From Elusimicrobiaceae bacterium (GTDB lineage Bacteria; Elusimicrobiota; Elusimicrobia; Elusimicrobiales; Elusimicrobiaceae), in contig JAQVSV010000016.1 in assembly GCA_028700325.1 (NCBI GenBank), forward strand, positions 1 through 35,720: 35,720 nt of DNA, in the 5' to 3' direction. A program made the translations under genes and the position numbers. The notes beneath the pieces were generated by a model that saw only the letters and a program-made list of their open reading frames with translations, did not search any database and was not told the origin of the DNA. Positions 1-7,956 of the stretch are shown here, in pieces. How positions within the stretch are numbered: position 1 is the first letter of the stretch; each line of letters opens with the position of its first letter.

Positions 1-1
1 T

Positions 2-598
2 CAACTGATGCCGAAAACCCAGCTGCAGGCCGGATATACGTTCGCGCAGGTGAAATACAAAGACAATACCAGAAACAACTCCAACATTCATAAAGTGGAC
101 GGTGGCCTTATGGGGCAAGTCGCGCCCAAAGTGACCGGAGAAATAATAGCCGGAGTACAGTTCCGGGATTACTCGAACAACTTTAACACCGCATCCAACA
201 AAGCCACGACTTTCTCCTATGGAATTACGCTGGCCTGGACTCCGGGAGTCAATTCGACGCTTACGCTTAAAGGAATCCGGGACAATATCGAATCCATTTA
301 TGTGAACAGCCGCTACTACACCTCCACGCTCACCGATCTGGAATTCGAGCATAAGTTCGGCAAGCTGGTCGGCAACATGAGCATCGGCTACGAAAACGCG
401 CGCTATCCCGAAATCACCACCGGTTACACCGACAAACGCAGCGACGATTATCTGCATGTGTCAGCCGATCTGGACTACAATATCCAGAAATGGCTTAAAG
501 TCGGCGCGGGTTATATGTTCAGAAACCGCTCCTCCAACGAAAACACATATAACTACGACGATCACCAGGTCGCCTGCCAGATCAAAGCTACCTTTTAA
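2..598 (+). CDS. Outer-membrane beta-barrel protein, 3' part (5' end outside window)
   Basis: The frame is open from base 2, before the first in-frame ATG at base 8, so the gene very likely begins upstream of the window. About 198 codons remain. The product alternates polar and hydrophobic/aromatic residues in strand-sized runs (for example LEFEHKFGKLVGNMSIGYEN) and ends in a phenylalanine (QIKATF), the usual C-terminal signature recognised by the BAM machinery. Barrels of this kind (BBP2/DUF2320-like) often sit at the edge of exopolysaccharide loci, and here it lies beside a Wza/Wzc export system. The family assignment is inferred from pattern and context. It may help pass or anchor the polymer at the outer membrane. 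Confidence 0.72.
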   Translation, partial: QLMPKTQLQAGYTFAQVKYKDNTRNNSNIHKVDGGLMGQVAPKVTGEIIAGVQFRDYSNNFNTASNKATTFSYGITLAWTPGVNSTLTLKGIRDNIESIYVNSRYYTSTLTDLEFEHKFGKLVGNMSIGYENARYPEITTGYTDKRSDDYLHVSADLDYNIQKWLKVGAGYMFRNRSSNENTYNYDDHQVACQIKATF

Positions 599-614
599 AT
601 CTGCGTTTCCGTTG

Positions 615-646
615 AAAAAAGCCCCCGTGAAAACGGGGGCTTTTTT
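615..646 (+). terminator. Rho-independent terminator after the barrel gene
   Basis: A perfect stem pairs AAAAAAGCCCCCGT with ACGGGGGCTTTTTT around a GAAA tetraloop, and the stem ends in six T. It starts 17 bases after the barrel stop codon. The matching A-tract on the 5' side means it could also stop transcripts arriving from the opposite strand, such as that of the phosphatase gene at 892-1359. Confidence 0.93.
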
Positions 647-764
647 ATAAATCCCGCTCACAAAAGCCCGGGCGCCGGCCGGCACGACATGATGATTGCC
701 GGAATGTCATAGCGGAGTGTGTATCCCCTTCGCAAGCAGTGCAAACGATTTTTGAATAAAAGAT

Positions 765-779
765 CCCCCGGCTTGGGGG
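765..779 (-). terminator. Weak hairpin downstream of the phosphatase gene; otherwise empty intergenic region
   Basis: CCCCC and GGGGG pair around a GGCTT loop. Read on the minus strand the stem is followed by ATCTTTTATT, a modest T-rich tract, so this could end the phosphatase transcript about 110 bases after its stop. Apart from this and the strong terminator at 615-646, I see no credible gene or RNA in the 293-base gap at 599-891. Short ORFs here lack ribosome sites and family resemblance. Confidence 0.4.
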
Positions 780-891
780 CATTTCACAAACTGCCGAAAC
801 AAACCGGCTTCACGGTTTGGAAACATGGAATTATCCGGCGGATGCGATCCGGGCCGTTTGCCGCAAAACCGTTTCCGGCATAAGCGGAATG

Positions 892-1359
892 TTACGGATT
901 TAAAGGGGGAACCTGTTTTTGAAACAACTGGCAAGCCTGCAAGCCGGATTTTATAGCGTTAAACGCCGCCAGAAAAACCGCATCGCTTTTGCCCATGGGA
1001 TCCGGCAGCTCGCGGCCGGAGGTATTATGACAGTAATCGAGGAAAAGATGCATTTTCCGTATTGATTGCGGATATTTGTCAGCCAGAAACCCGTAATGAA
1101 CGTGTTCCATGACCAGAATCAGGTCGGCACGATTGACCAGTTCCTCGGTAACCAGTTTGGCGGTATGCCGCACGTCCGCGATGCCTGCGGCGGCCAGAAA
1201 TGCGCTCGCCTGGGGCGGTACACGGTAATAAGACTGCGCGGCAATCCCGGCGGAATCAACCGACACAGCCGCCCCGCCCGACCCGGCCAGAAACGCGGCG
1301 TATTTTTCCGCCACGAAACTGCGATTGACATTGCCGGTGCAGACAAACAATACGTTCAT
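892..1359 (-). CDS. Low-molecular-weight protein tyrosine phosphatase
   Basis: A 155-residue protein of normal length for the family. It carries the P-loop CTGNVNRS at residues 7-14 (C-x5-R, nucleophile Cys7, phosphate-binding Arg13) and the general-acid loop LPDP with Asp120. The commoner loop is CTGNICRS; Asn replaces the second Cys, which is not catalytic. Enzymes of this class (Wzb, Etp) dephosphorylate the tyrosine tail of bacterial BY-kinases that control polymer export. It is divergent from the polysaccharide operon and lies about 1.4 kb from the BY-kinase gene at 2769, the likely substrate. The ATG at 1359 has no Shine-Dalgarno sequence but a -10-like TAAAAT lies 8 bases upstream, so the mRNA may be leaderless. 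Confidence 0.9.
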   Translation of the reverse strand: MNVLFVCTGNVNRSFVAEKYAAFLAGSGGAAVSVDSAGIAAQSYYRVPPQASAFLAAAGIADVRHTAKLVTEELVNRADLILVMEHVHYGFLADKYPQSIRKMHLFLDYCHNTSGRELPDPMGKSDAVFLAAFNAIKSGLQACQLFQKQVPPLNP

Positions 1360-1367
1360 AGTTTAAA

Positions 1368-1373
1368 ATTTTA
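1368..1373 (-). promoter_or_regulatory. Putative -10 box for the phosphatase gene
   Basis: On the minus strand the sequence is TAAAAT (5 of 6 to TATAAT), ending 8 bases before the ATG at 1359. No convincing -35 box is visible. The predicted transcript start would fall at or next to the start codon. Confidence 0.4.
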
Positions 1374-1378
1374 CATAA

Positions 1379-1392
1379 TTTTGCGCGCAAAA
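1379..1392. promoter_or_regulatory. Palindrome in a divergent promoter region, possible operator
   Basis: TTTTGCGCGCAAAA is a perfect 14-base palindrome. It lies between the minus-strand phosphatase and the plus-strand phosphoheptose isomerase genes, overlapping the proposed -35 of the latter and just upstream of the proposed -10 of the former. This is the expected place for a shared operator. No regulator gene lies next to it. Confidence 0.35.
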
Positions 1393-1409
1393 CCCTATTT
1401 TGCTATTCT
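1381..1409 (+). promoter_or_regulatory. Putative promoter for gmhA
   Basis: TTGCGC (1381-1386) is separated by 17 bases from TATTCT (1404-1409), with TGC just before the -10 giving an extended element. Matches to consensus are partial (3/6 and 4/6). A leader of about 30 bases carrying GGAG at 1437-1440 precedes the ATG at 1446. Confidence 0.4.
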
Positions 1410-1445
1410 GTAAGAAACTATCAAGGCCGCTTTCACGGAGAAGCC

Positions 1446-2012
1446 ATGCACAGCGCAATCCGCCATACAGAAGAACTTATCGAACTGCTGACTAAAGTCA
1501 AAACAGAACTGGCTGATGAAATTGAGACACTCGCCCGGAAAATGTCGGAAACCCTGAAAACCGGCGGCAAAATCGTCACCATGGGCAACGGCGGCAGCGC
1601 GGCCGACGCGCAGCATATCGCGGCCGAATTCGTCGGCCGGTATAAACTGAACAGGCGGGCAATGCCCGCGCTGGCTCTCAATGTAAACACTTCCGCCATA
1701 ACCGCGATAGGCAACGATTTCGGCTATGACGAGGTTTTCGCCCGCCAGATCGAGGCGTTCGCGCAGCAGGGCGATCTGGTGCTTGCCATATCCACCTCCG
1801 GCAACAGCGCGAACATAATAAAAGCCGTAACGGCGGCGCGCGCGCGCCAGTGCTATATAGCGGGCCTGCTGGGCGGATCCGGCGGCAAGCTCAAGGAACT
1901 GGTTGACCTGCCGATTGTCATCCCTTCCGGCAACACGCCCCGCATACAGGAATGCCATATTCATATCGCGCATATCGCATGCGAAATAGCCGAGCGGGAA
2001 AACGCCTCCTGA
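1446..2012 (+). CDS. gmhA: Phosphoheptose isomerase (D-sedoheptulose 7-phosphate isomerase)
   Basis: A 188-residue single SIS-domain protein of typical GmhA length. It shows GNGGSAADAQH at residues 48-57, Glu61 following (AAEFVGR), the sugar-phosphate loop TSGNS near 117-121, and QECHIHIAH with Glu169/His171 near the C-terminus, matching the acid/base pair of the family. It converts sedoheptulose 7-phosphate to D-glycero-D-manno-heptose 7-phosphate in the cytoplasm, the first step to ADP- or GDP-heptose. GGAG lies 5 bases before the ATG. Being the first gene of the locus, it suggests heptose in the surface polymer. Other heptose genes (hldE/hddA, gmhB) are not in this window. Confidence 0.93.
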   Translation: MHSAIRHTEELIELLTKVKTELADEIETLARKMSETLKTGGKIVTMGNGGSAADAQHIAAEFVGRYKLNRRAMPALALNVNTSAITAIGNDFGYDEVFARQIEAFAQQGDLVLAISTSGNSANIIKAVTAARARQCYIAGLLGGSGGKLKELVDLPIVIPSGNTPRIQECHIHIAHIACEIAERENAS

Positions 2013-2041
2013 TCCGTCGGCAAAACAATCGTAATCCCATT

Positions 2042-2050
2042 TGCTATAAT
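2042..2050 (+). promoter_or_regulatory. Extended -10 promoter directly before the export lipoprotein gene
   Basis: TGCTATAAT contains a perfect TATAAT at 2045-2050 and the TGn extension. The ATG at 2062 begins 11 bases after the box and no Shine-Dalgarno sequence is present, so the transcript would have at most a few leader bases. Confidence 0.6.
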
Positions 2051-2061
2051 ATATACATATT

Positions 2062-2742
2062 ATGTCAAAGAGATTCAGTTTATCCGTATGTCTTACCCTG
2101 TTAATCGCGGGTTGCGCGCCAGCGCAACCGAAAATAACGGCCCGAACCGCTGCGGCGGAGGTCGCCGTATCCACTCAAACCGCCACCGACAAACTGGATG
2201 AAACGGCGCTGCTTTCGGTAATAGACAAATTCGACCAGACCACCAATTACGAAATCCAGCCCGGAGATCTGCTTGAAATAACGATCTATCAGGAGCCGGA
2301 GATGAACCGCACCGTCCGCGTGAGCGGACAGGGCACCGTCAACATCCCTCTGGCCGGCAACACCGCAATCGGCGGGATCACTGTGCCGAAAGCCGAAGAG
2401 CTGCTGTCCGAAAAACTCAGCCAGTACCTGAAGTTTCCGCAGGTAAGCGTACTGATCAAGGAATATTCGAACAAACAGGTATATGTGCTGGGCGAGGTGA
2501 AAAAACCCGGCTCCATAGAACTGCCGATGGAACGGAAACTGAGCGTGCTGGAAGCGATCACCCTGTCCGGCGGGTTCACGGAAATAGCCGCGCAGGACCG
2601 CACCCGGATCCTGCGCAAGAAAAACGGGAAAAGCGAATTCATCAGCGTGCAGATTTCACGAATAACCAAGGAAGGCGATAAAAACGCCGATATTCTGCTG
2701 GAACCGAGCGATGTCGTTTTCGTGCCGCAAAGTTTCTTTTAA
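2062..2742 (+). CDS. Wza-type polysaccharide export lipoprotein (short form)
   Basis: The N-terminus is a lipoprotein signal with lipobox LIAGC, giving Cys18 as the lipidated residue. A Poly_export domain starts near residue 59 (YEIQPGDLLEITIYQEPEMN), followed by an SLBB-like domain from about residue 134 (VYVLGEVKKPGSIELP). The protein ends at residue 226 (DVVFVPQSFF), so it is well short of E. coli Wza (379 residues) and lacks the extra SLBB domain and C-terminal amphipathic helix that line the outer-membrane pore. It may pair with a separate outer-membrane barrel, for which the gene ending at 598 is a candidate. Next is the Wzc-like kinase gene, its usual partner. The start is inferred to be leaderless. 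Confidence 0.9.
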   Translation: MSKRFSLSVCLTLLIAGCAPAQPKITARTAAAEVAVSTQTATDKLDETALLSVIDKFDQTTNYEIQPGDLLEITIYQEPEMNRTVRVSGQGTVNIPLAGNTAIGGITVPKAEELLSEKLSQYLKFPQVSVLIKEYSNKQVYVLGEVKKPGSIELPMERKLSVLEAITLSGGFTEIAAQDRTRILRKKNGKSEFISVQISRITKEGDKNADILLEPSDVVFVPQSFF

Positions 2743-2768
2743 CCCGGCCTGAGCCGTATGGGAATGTC

Positions 2769-4529
2769 ATGACTGAACAGGAAAATTTGCAGGAAATAGA
2801 TTTTCTTTATTACGGCGAAACTTTATTGCGCCGCAGGTGGATTCTGCTGTCTTGCTGGGCGGCGGTCGTTCTGCTGGTTCTGCTGGTAACGGTAAGAACA
2901 CGGCCCGTCTATCAGGCCTCCAGCCTCATTGTAATTGAACGGGAGAAAAATTCCGGCGCGACAATTCAATCCGGCCCGATGGTGGAGCGCGACAATCTGG
3001 ACTATTACCAGACGCAATACAAGCTCCTGCAAAGCCGCACTCTCCTGACAAAAGTTTATGACGCCTTGAAGCTGGGCCAATATGAGGATTTTGCCGAACC
3101 GAACGGAATTGAAAAGCTGTACCGCGCGATAACCATCTCGCCCGTTCAGAAAAGCCGGCTTGTGTACATACGGGCCAGTTCGCACGAGCCGAAACTGGCC
3201 GCCAGCATTTCAAACACGTTAAGCAACACCTACATACAGGGCAACATGAGCAACCAGCTGTTCATGTCGCAGGACGTGCTGAAGGCGCTGCAGGAACAGG
3301 AAGGCACAAAATCCTCGTCCGAATTATTCGATTCCCTGCCGGCCGTGGTGAACAATCCGCTTATACAGGAACTGAAGAAGGAGCGGGCGAACCGGCAGTC
3401 TGAAATAGCGTCTTTGTCGGGCCGCTACACGAAAGCGCATCCGACGGTGGTATCGCTGCAGGCCAATCTCGATTCCATCAGCCGCCAGATCGAACAGGAA
3501 ATCAAACGCATAATCACCAGCCTGAAAATAGACCTGTCGGGCCAATTGCTCAGCAACAATATCCGCATGATTGATCCGGCCATAGTGCCGCTCAAACCCA
3601 GCAAACCGAAAAAGCTGCTTAATCTGGTTATCGGTGTCATAACCGGGTTCATTTTCGGGGTGCTGGTGGTGTTTATAGTCGAGGCGATAGACCAGACCAT
3701 CCGCACTCAGGACGACGTGGAAACCAAACTGAAAATACCGTTTCTCACGCTGCTGCCCATAGACGAAGCCCACAAAAGCACCCAGACGAAAACACCCGCC
3801 TATCACACTTTGCTGGCGAAAGACCAGTCGCTCACCAGCGAAGCGGTGCGCAACCTGCGCACGATGATAGATTTCGCGGAAGTGACCGAACCGAACAAAT
3901 CTTTTCTGGTAACCAGTTCCATGCAGGGCGAAGGGAAAAGCTATGTCTGCGCCAACATAGCGTTTTCAATCGCGCAGGCGGGTGAAAAAGTGTTGATAAT
4001 AGACGGCGATCTGCGCCGTTCCAATATCCACAAGCTGTTCCGGATCTCCAACGCAAAAGGCGTAAGCGATTTTCTGGCGCGCGGGCGCGACGCACTGGAA
4101 CTGCGGGAGCTGGTGCAGAAATCCGAACTGGAAAATCTTGATATCCTGCCCTGCGGGCCCCGGCCGCCCAACCCGGCGGAACTGCTCAATACCCCGCGGG
4201 TGTCCGCGCTGATTGACTGGGCCATGTGCAATTACGACCGGGTGATAATAGACTGTCCGCCGGTGTTTCCGATAAGCGACATCATGCTCTGGGGCAAATA
4301 CATCGGCCGCTGCATCTTCATCGTGCGGCATGGCGAAACGCGCGTCAAACTGATCCAGAACGCGCTGGGCCAGCTTGAAAAAACCGGAGTGAAAATGCTG
4401 GGCGCGGTGGTGAACATGTCAAAACTGGGCGGTCTGTCCTACTCTTATTACGGCAGCTATTACAAATACAAGTACAATTACAATTATCAGGCCGACAGCG
4501 ACTCTTCCGACAAAAAAGAGGAAACCTGA
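2769..4529 (+). CDS. Chain-length determinant / BY-family tyrosine autokinase (Wzc-like)
   Basis: A 586-residue fusion of a Wzz domain and a BY-kinase. Membrane segments lie at about 24-42 and 285-306, with a periplasmic, partly coiled-coil region between. The cytoplasmic kinase has Walker A SSMQGEGKS (about 381-390), Walker A' LIIDGDLRRS (about 407-416) and Walker B VIIDCPP (about 492-498). The C-terminus is a dense cluster with nine tyrosines in about 17 residues (557-573), the autophosphorylation tail. It controls chain length and export with the Wza-like protein; the divergent phosphatase at 892-1359 probably resets the tail. It is shorter than E. coli Wzc (720), mainly in the periplasmic part. 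The gene follows the lipoprotein gene by 26 bases, with GGGA before the ATG. Confidence 0.94.
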   Translation: MTEQENLQEIDFLYYGETLLRRRWILLSCWAAVVLLVLLVTVRTRPVYQASSLIVIEREKNSGATIQSGPMVERDNLDYYQTQYKLLQSRTLLTKVYDALKLGQYEDFAEPNGIEKLYRAITISPVQKSRLVYIRASSHEPKLAASISNTLSNTYIQGNMSNQLFMSQDVLKALQEQEGTKSSSELFDSLPAVVNNPLIQELKKERANRQSEIASLSGRYTKAHPTVVSLQANLDSISRQIEQEIKRIITSLKIDLSGQLLSNNIRMIDPAIVPLKPSKPKKLLNLVIGVITGFIFGVLVVFIVEAIDQTIRTQDDVETKLKIPFLTLLPIDEAHKSTQTKTPAYHTLLAKDQSLTSEAVRNLRTMIDFAEVTEPNKSFLVTSSMQGEGKSYVCANIAFSIAQAGEKVLIIDGDLRRSNIHKLFRISNAKGVSDFLARGRDALELRELVQKSELENLDILPCGPRPPNPAELLNTPRVSALIDWAMCNYDRVIIDCPPVFPISDIMLWGKYIGRCIFIVRHGETRVKLIQNALGQLEKTGVKMLGAVVNMSKLGGLSYSYYGSYYKYKYNYNYQADSDSSDKKEET

Positions 4530-4585
4530 AACAAGGCGAGCCCGCGTTTATAACGCCGGATCGCGTTAATATTTTGATTGAACAC

Positions 4586-4608
4586 AAGGCCCGGAACAAC
4601 CGGGCCTT
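4586..4608. terminator. Hairpin without U-tract between the kinase and manC genes
   Basis: AAGGCCCGG pairs perfectly with CCGGGCCTT around an AACAA loop (9 bp). No T-run follows, so it may be a processing, stability or attenuation element rather than a full terminator. It ends 21 bases before the GTG start at 4630. Confidence 0.35.
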
Positions 4609-4629
4609 GCCCTGAAAAGGATAATCAGA

Positions 4630-5715
4630 GTGCCACAACAAACCACTATCGCGGCGGTCATACTGGCGGGCGGATACGGAACGCGGCTGTGGCCGCTGAG
4701 CCGGCGCAACCGTCCGAAGCAGTTTATCCGGTTCGACGGAGAACTCAGCCTGTTCGGCAACACCCTGGCCCGCGCGGCGGCTCTCACCGACAGGATTACC
4801 GTAGTCACCGCGCTTGAGTTAAAGCAACTCACATCCGCCGAACTGCAGGGCGAAAACGGAGTGCAAGTGCTGCTGGAACCCGTCGGCAGGCAGACCGCAC
4901 CGTCGGCGGGACTGGCGGCACTGTCATATCTGATAGCCGGATCTGATCCGATACTGCTTATTATGCCGGCGGACCACCATATCCGCAACACCCGGGATTT
5001 TACAGCCGCCATGCGTAACGCCGTTGCGCTTGCCGAAAGAGAGAACGCGCTAGTCTGCGCAGGCAAAAAAGCCGTTTCGCCCGAAACCGGCTTCGGCTAC
5101 CTGCGGGCCGAACCCGGCGGCCGAATCACTCGGTTTGTGGAAAAACCGCCGCGGACTCAGGCGGAGGAATTCGTCAAAACCGGGCAGTATCGCTGGAACA
5201 CGGGCATTTTCGCGGTTCGTGCTTCGGTTTTGCTTGACGAGATAAAAACCCGCCTGCCGGAAGTTTATTCCGTGCTTGAAAAAATAAAAACGGCATCGCG
5301 GGCCAGCCTGCTCAATACCGAAGCGGTGGCGCGGATGTTCGGGAAAATGCCGGCGGTTTCAATAGACGCCGGCCTGATGCAGCACAATCCGCGCGCGTTC
5401 GCCGTGGAAGCGCAGTTCGACTGGAACGACGTAGGCTCCTGGCAGGGCGTATACGAAATCAGCGCGAAAGACCGCGCCGGCAACGCCGCACTGGGCGACG
5501 TGCGGCACAACGGCTGCACCGATTGTCTTTTAATTTCGGAATCCGGCCTTTTAGCCGCGCAAGGGCTTGCCGGGATGGCCTTAATCCAAACGGCGGACGC
5601 GACTCTGGCATGCCCGTTGAGCCAGACGCAGGCGGTACGCGAAATCACACGGGAACTCGCCGAGCAAAACCGCCCGGAACTGGATTTCCCGTCAGACGGA
5701 GCTGCTCATGACTGA
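4630..5715 (+). CDS. manC: Mannose-1-phosphate guanylyltransferase
   Basis: The N-terminus has the nucleotidyltransferase signature LAGGYGTRLWPLSR followed by PKQF (about residues 12-32), diagnostic of GDP-mannose pyrophosphorylases. MPADHHI (about 114-120), FVEKP and WNTGIF follow in the expected order. The 361-residue length means only the guanylyltransferase domain (and a partial left-handed helix) is present; the C-terminal phosphomannose isomerase domain of bifunctional ManC/AlgA is absent. It makes GDP-mannose from mannose 1-phosphate and GTP. The start is the GTG at 4630, with AAAAGG about 8-14 bases upstream; no earlier in-frame start fits better. It overlaps galE by 8 bases. A GDP-heptose substrate cannot be excluded because gmhA lies upstream. 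Confidence 0.88.
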   Translation: MPQQTTIAAVILAGGYGTRLWPLSRRNRPKQFIRFDGELSLFGNTLARAAALTDRITVVTALELKQLTSAELQGENGVQVLLEPVGRQTAPSAGLAALSYLIAGSDPILLIMPADHHIRNTRDFTAAMRNAVALAERENALVCAGKKAVSPETGFGYLRAEPGGRITRFVEKPPRTQAEEFVKTGQYRWNTGIFAVRASVLLDEIKTRLPEVYSVLEKIKTASRASLLNTEAVARMFGKMPAVSIDAGLMQHNPRAFAVEAQFDWNDVGSWQGVYEISAKDRAGNAALGDVRHNGCTDCLLISESGLLAAQGLAGMALIQTADATLACPLSQTQAVREITRELAEQNRPELDFPSDGAAHD

Positions 5716-6694
5716 CAACTGGATTTTAGTGGCCGGAGGCGCGGGCTATATCGGCTCGCATGTGGCGAAAGAACTGACAAGACACGGGGTTCAGACGCTT
5801 ACGCTAGACAATTTCGTGCGCGGCCACCGCGAACTGGCCAGATGGGGCGCCGTTGAGGAATGTGATCTCGCCGACAAAACACGCCTGCGCGAAATTTTTG
5901 AAAAATACCGCATTGCCGCGGTTTTCCACCTGTGCGCGTTCACCTATGTGGGCGAGAGCGGGCAGAACCCCGCCATGTACTACGAAAACAACGTGGGCAA
6001 CACCATCAACCTGCTCAACGCGATGGCGGAAGGGGGAGTGCAACGTTTTGTTTTTTCGTCCACCTGCTCGACTTACGGCGAACCGCTTGAAATTCCCATT
6101 ACGGAAACCCATCCGCAGAACCCCGTCAACGTGTACGCGCGCACGAAACTGATGGTGGAAACCATGCTCAAGGATTACGAGCGAGCCTACGGCATGAAAC
6201 ACGTCAATCTGCGCTACTTCAACGCCGCCGGCGCCGACGAAGCCGCCGAAACCGGCGAGTGGCACGAACCGGAAACCCACCTTATCCCGCTTATTCTTGA
6301 CGCGGCGGCGGGTCTGCGCAAAGAAATCACCATTTTCGGAACCGACTACCCCACACCCGACGGCACCTGCGTGCGCGACTATATCCACGTCACCGACCTC
6401 GCGCGAGCGCACCTGCTTGCGCTAGATTACCTTGAGAAGGGGGGAGCAAGCGACGCGTTCAACCTGGGCAACGGCAAAGGTTTTTCAGTGCGCGAAGTTA
6501 TCAAGGCCACCGAAAAAGTGACCGGCAGAACCATTGCCGTAAAGGAAACCGGGCGGCGCGCGGGCGATCCCGCCCGACTGATCGGCAGCAGCGCAAAAGC
6601 CAAAAAAATGCTCGGCTGGGAACCGCGCTACCCGGAACTGGAAAAAATCATCGAAACCGCCTGGCGCTGGCACCGGAAATTTAACAAGAAATGA
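5708..6694 (+). CDS. galE: UDP-glucose 4-epimerase
   Basis: A 328-residue extended short-chain dehydrogenase. It has the NAD-binding GGAGYIGSH at residues 10-18, the SSTCSTYGEP segment (catalytic Ser/Thr) near 117-126, and YARTK with the catalytic Tyr-x3-Lys near 143-147. RYFNAAGAD and the C-terminal DGTCVRDYIHVTDLA are typical GalE signatures. It interconverts UDP-glucose and UDP-galactose, or the N-acetyl forms; the sequence alone does not settle which. It overlaps manC by 8 bases and the flippase gene by 4 (ATGA), indicating translational coupling. It is the last GC-rich gene before the AT-rich cassette. Confidence 0.93.
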   Translation: MTDNWILVAGGAGYIGSHVAKELTRHGVQTLTLDNFVRGHRELARWGAVEECDLADKTRLREIFEKYRIAAVFHLCAFTYVGESGQNPAMYYENNVGNTINLLNAMAEGGVQRFVFSSTCSTYGEPLEIPITETHPQNPVNVYARTKLMVETMLKDYERAYGMKHVNLRYFNAAGADEAAETGEWHEPETHLIPLILDAAAGLRKEITIFGTDYPTPDGTCVRDYIHVTDLARAHLLALDYLEKGGASDAFNLGNGKGFSVREVIKATEKVTGRTIAVKETGRRAGDPARLIGSSAKAKKMLGWEPRYPELEKIIETAWRWHRKFNKK

Positions 6695-7950
6695 AAGTAT
6701 TCGGCGTTAACATAAACCTAAGCCACACTTTCTGGCTGACTGCAGTAGTATTTGCTCGGGCAGGAATGAGCTTGGTCGGAAGTATTTTGATTGCACGGAT
6801 TGCCGGGGCAGAATTTTATGGCAAATACTTATATGTATTATCCCTAGCTGGTATTGGCGCATTGATAATGATACCCGGTTACAATAATGGGCTTATTAAT
6901 TCCGCTGCAAATAATACATATGGGGATTTTAAAATCGCAGAAAAAGAAAAACTGAAATTTTATCCATACTATCTGCTGTTTTTTTGCCTAATAGCAGTTC
7001 TTATGTATGCGGTGGGCAAAGGATTTGACATAGCATTTGGTTTTATAATTTTTGGTATCTTTGCGGGCTTACTGCAGGCTTTTAACGGATATGACAGCTA
7101 TTATGTCGGCTCAAAAAAGTATGTGGAATATTTTAAATGGAGCATGCTCGGTTCTTTTGCAACCATAATTCCAAGCATCACATACTTTGCTGCGCAACTA
7201 ATATTCACTGCCACCATTCCGGTATCAGTCATTGTATCGGTCACCGTACTATGGCAATTATCCTGTCAGTTGGTTCAAAGAGCCATAGTAAAAAAACAAT
7301 TAAACAATTCCATAACCAGTACGGGGTTGAAAAAATATGCCGCCAATCTCTCATATATGTCAATTGTTGGCAGTCTGCAAAGTTACATAGATCAATTTAT
7401 TGTAGGTTCATTAATCAATTACTCGGCATTGGCTTACTACTCTTTAGCAAAACGAATTCTGGATGCACTTATTGACCTCTGCGGCAGTATGCAGAAATAT
7501 CTCCAACCTCGCTTATTAAACAAAAGCCGGGAGATGGCGCGCATTTATTTCAAGACTTACCTTAAAGGATATCTGGCATTAATTCCTGCGCTAGGAATTA
7601 TCTATGCTGTGTTGCCGTATTTTTTCACATCCTTTTACGGTCAGGAATTTTGCATTTCAGCTTACTATGCTAGATTATTGTTAATTATTCCCGTGGTAGA
7701 CTTTCCTAACATTTATGTTGAAGCCTATCTCCGCGCAATCCAAAGTTATAAAGATATGTGGATGGCACGAATTATTGGTGTCATAATGCTTTTGACAATG
7801 GTACCATTAGTGGCGTTATTTCATATAGAAGGGCTGATAATATGCAAGATTGCCACTTATGCCATCACATCCGTTGCAATGATATATATTTTATATAAAG
7901 GTTCATTTAAGCACCGCTACACAAAACCAGTAAATCTAAAAATGCCATAG
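6691..7950 (+). CDS. Wzx-type polysaccharide flippase
   Basis: A 419-residue integral membrane protein with about 12 hydrophobic segments and the N-terminal pattern of the polysaccharide synthesis/MATE superfamily (FWLTAVVFARAGMSLVGSIL then IARIAGAEFYGKYLY). Proteins of this type flip undecaprenyl-diphosphate-linked repeat units across the inner membrane. The sequence SYIDQFIVGSLINYSALAYY resembles the family's segment 7-8 region. Its start overlaps the galE stop as ATGA. It begins the AT-rich block and its codons are visibly A/T-ending, unlike galE. Flippase sequences diverge strongly, so the substrate cannot be read. Confidence 0.85.
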   Translation: MKVFGVNINLSHTFWLTAVVFARAGMSLVGSILIARIAGAEFYGKYLYVLSLAGIGALIMIPGYNNGLINSAANNTYGDFKIAEKEKLKFYPYYLLFFCLIAVLMYAVGKGFDIAFGFIIFGIFAGLLQAFNGYDSYYVGSKKYVEYFKWSMLGSFATIIPSITYFAAQLIFTATIPVSVIVSVTVLWQLSCQLVQRAIVKKQLNNSITSTGLKKYAANLSYMSIVGSLQSYIDQFIVGSLINYSALAYYSLAKRILDALIDLCGSMQKYLQPRLLNKSREMARIYFKTYLKGYLALIPALGIIYAVLPYFFTSFYGQEFCISAYYARLLLIIPVVDFPNIYVEAYLRAIQSYKDMWMARIIGVIMLLTMVPLVALFHIEGLIICKIATYAITSVAMIYILYKGSFKHRYTKPVNLKMP

Positions 7951-7956
7951 AATGAT

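Noticed and set aside
707-934. 75-codon minus-strand frame overlapping the phosphatase end
   Set aside because: No ribosome site, no family resemblance, and it contains the hairpin at 765-779.
1395-2174. Minus-strand open frame of 259 codons opposite gmhA
   Set aside because: It lies antisense to a clear GmhA gene, crosses the intergenic promoter regions on both sides and shows no family motifs.
4586-4608. Treating the hairpin before manC as an operon end
   Set aside because: There is no U-tract and no convincing new promoter between it and manC, so a firm terminator call is not supported.
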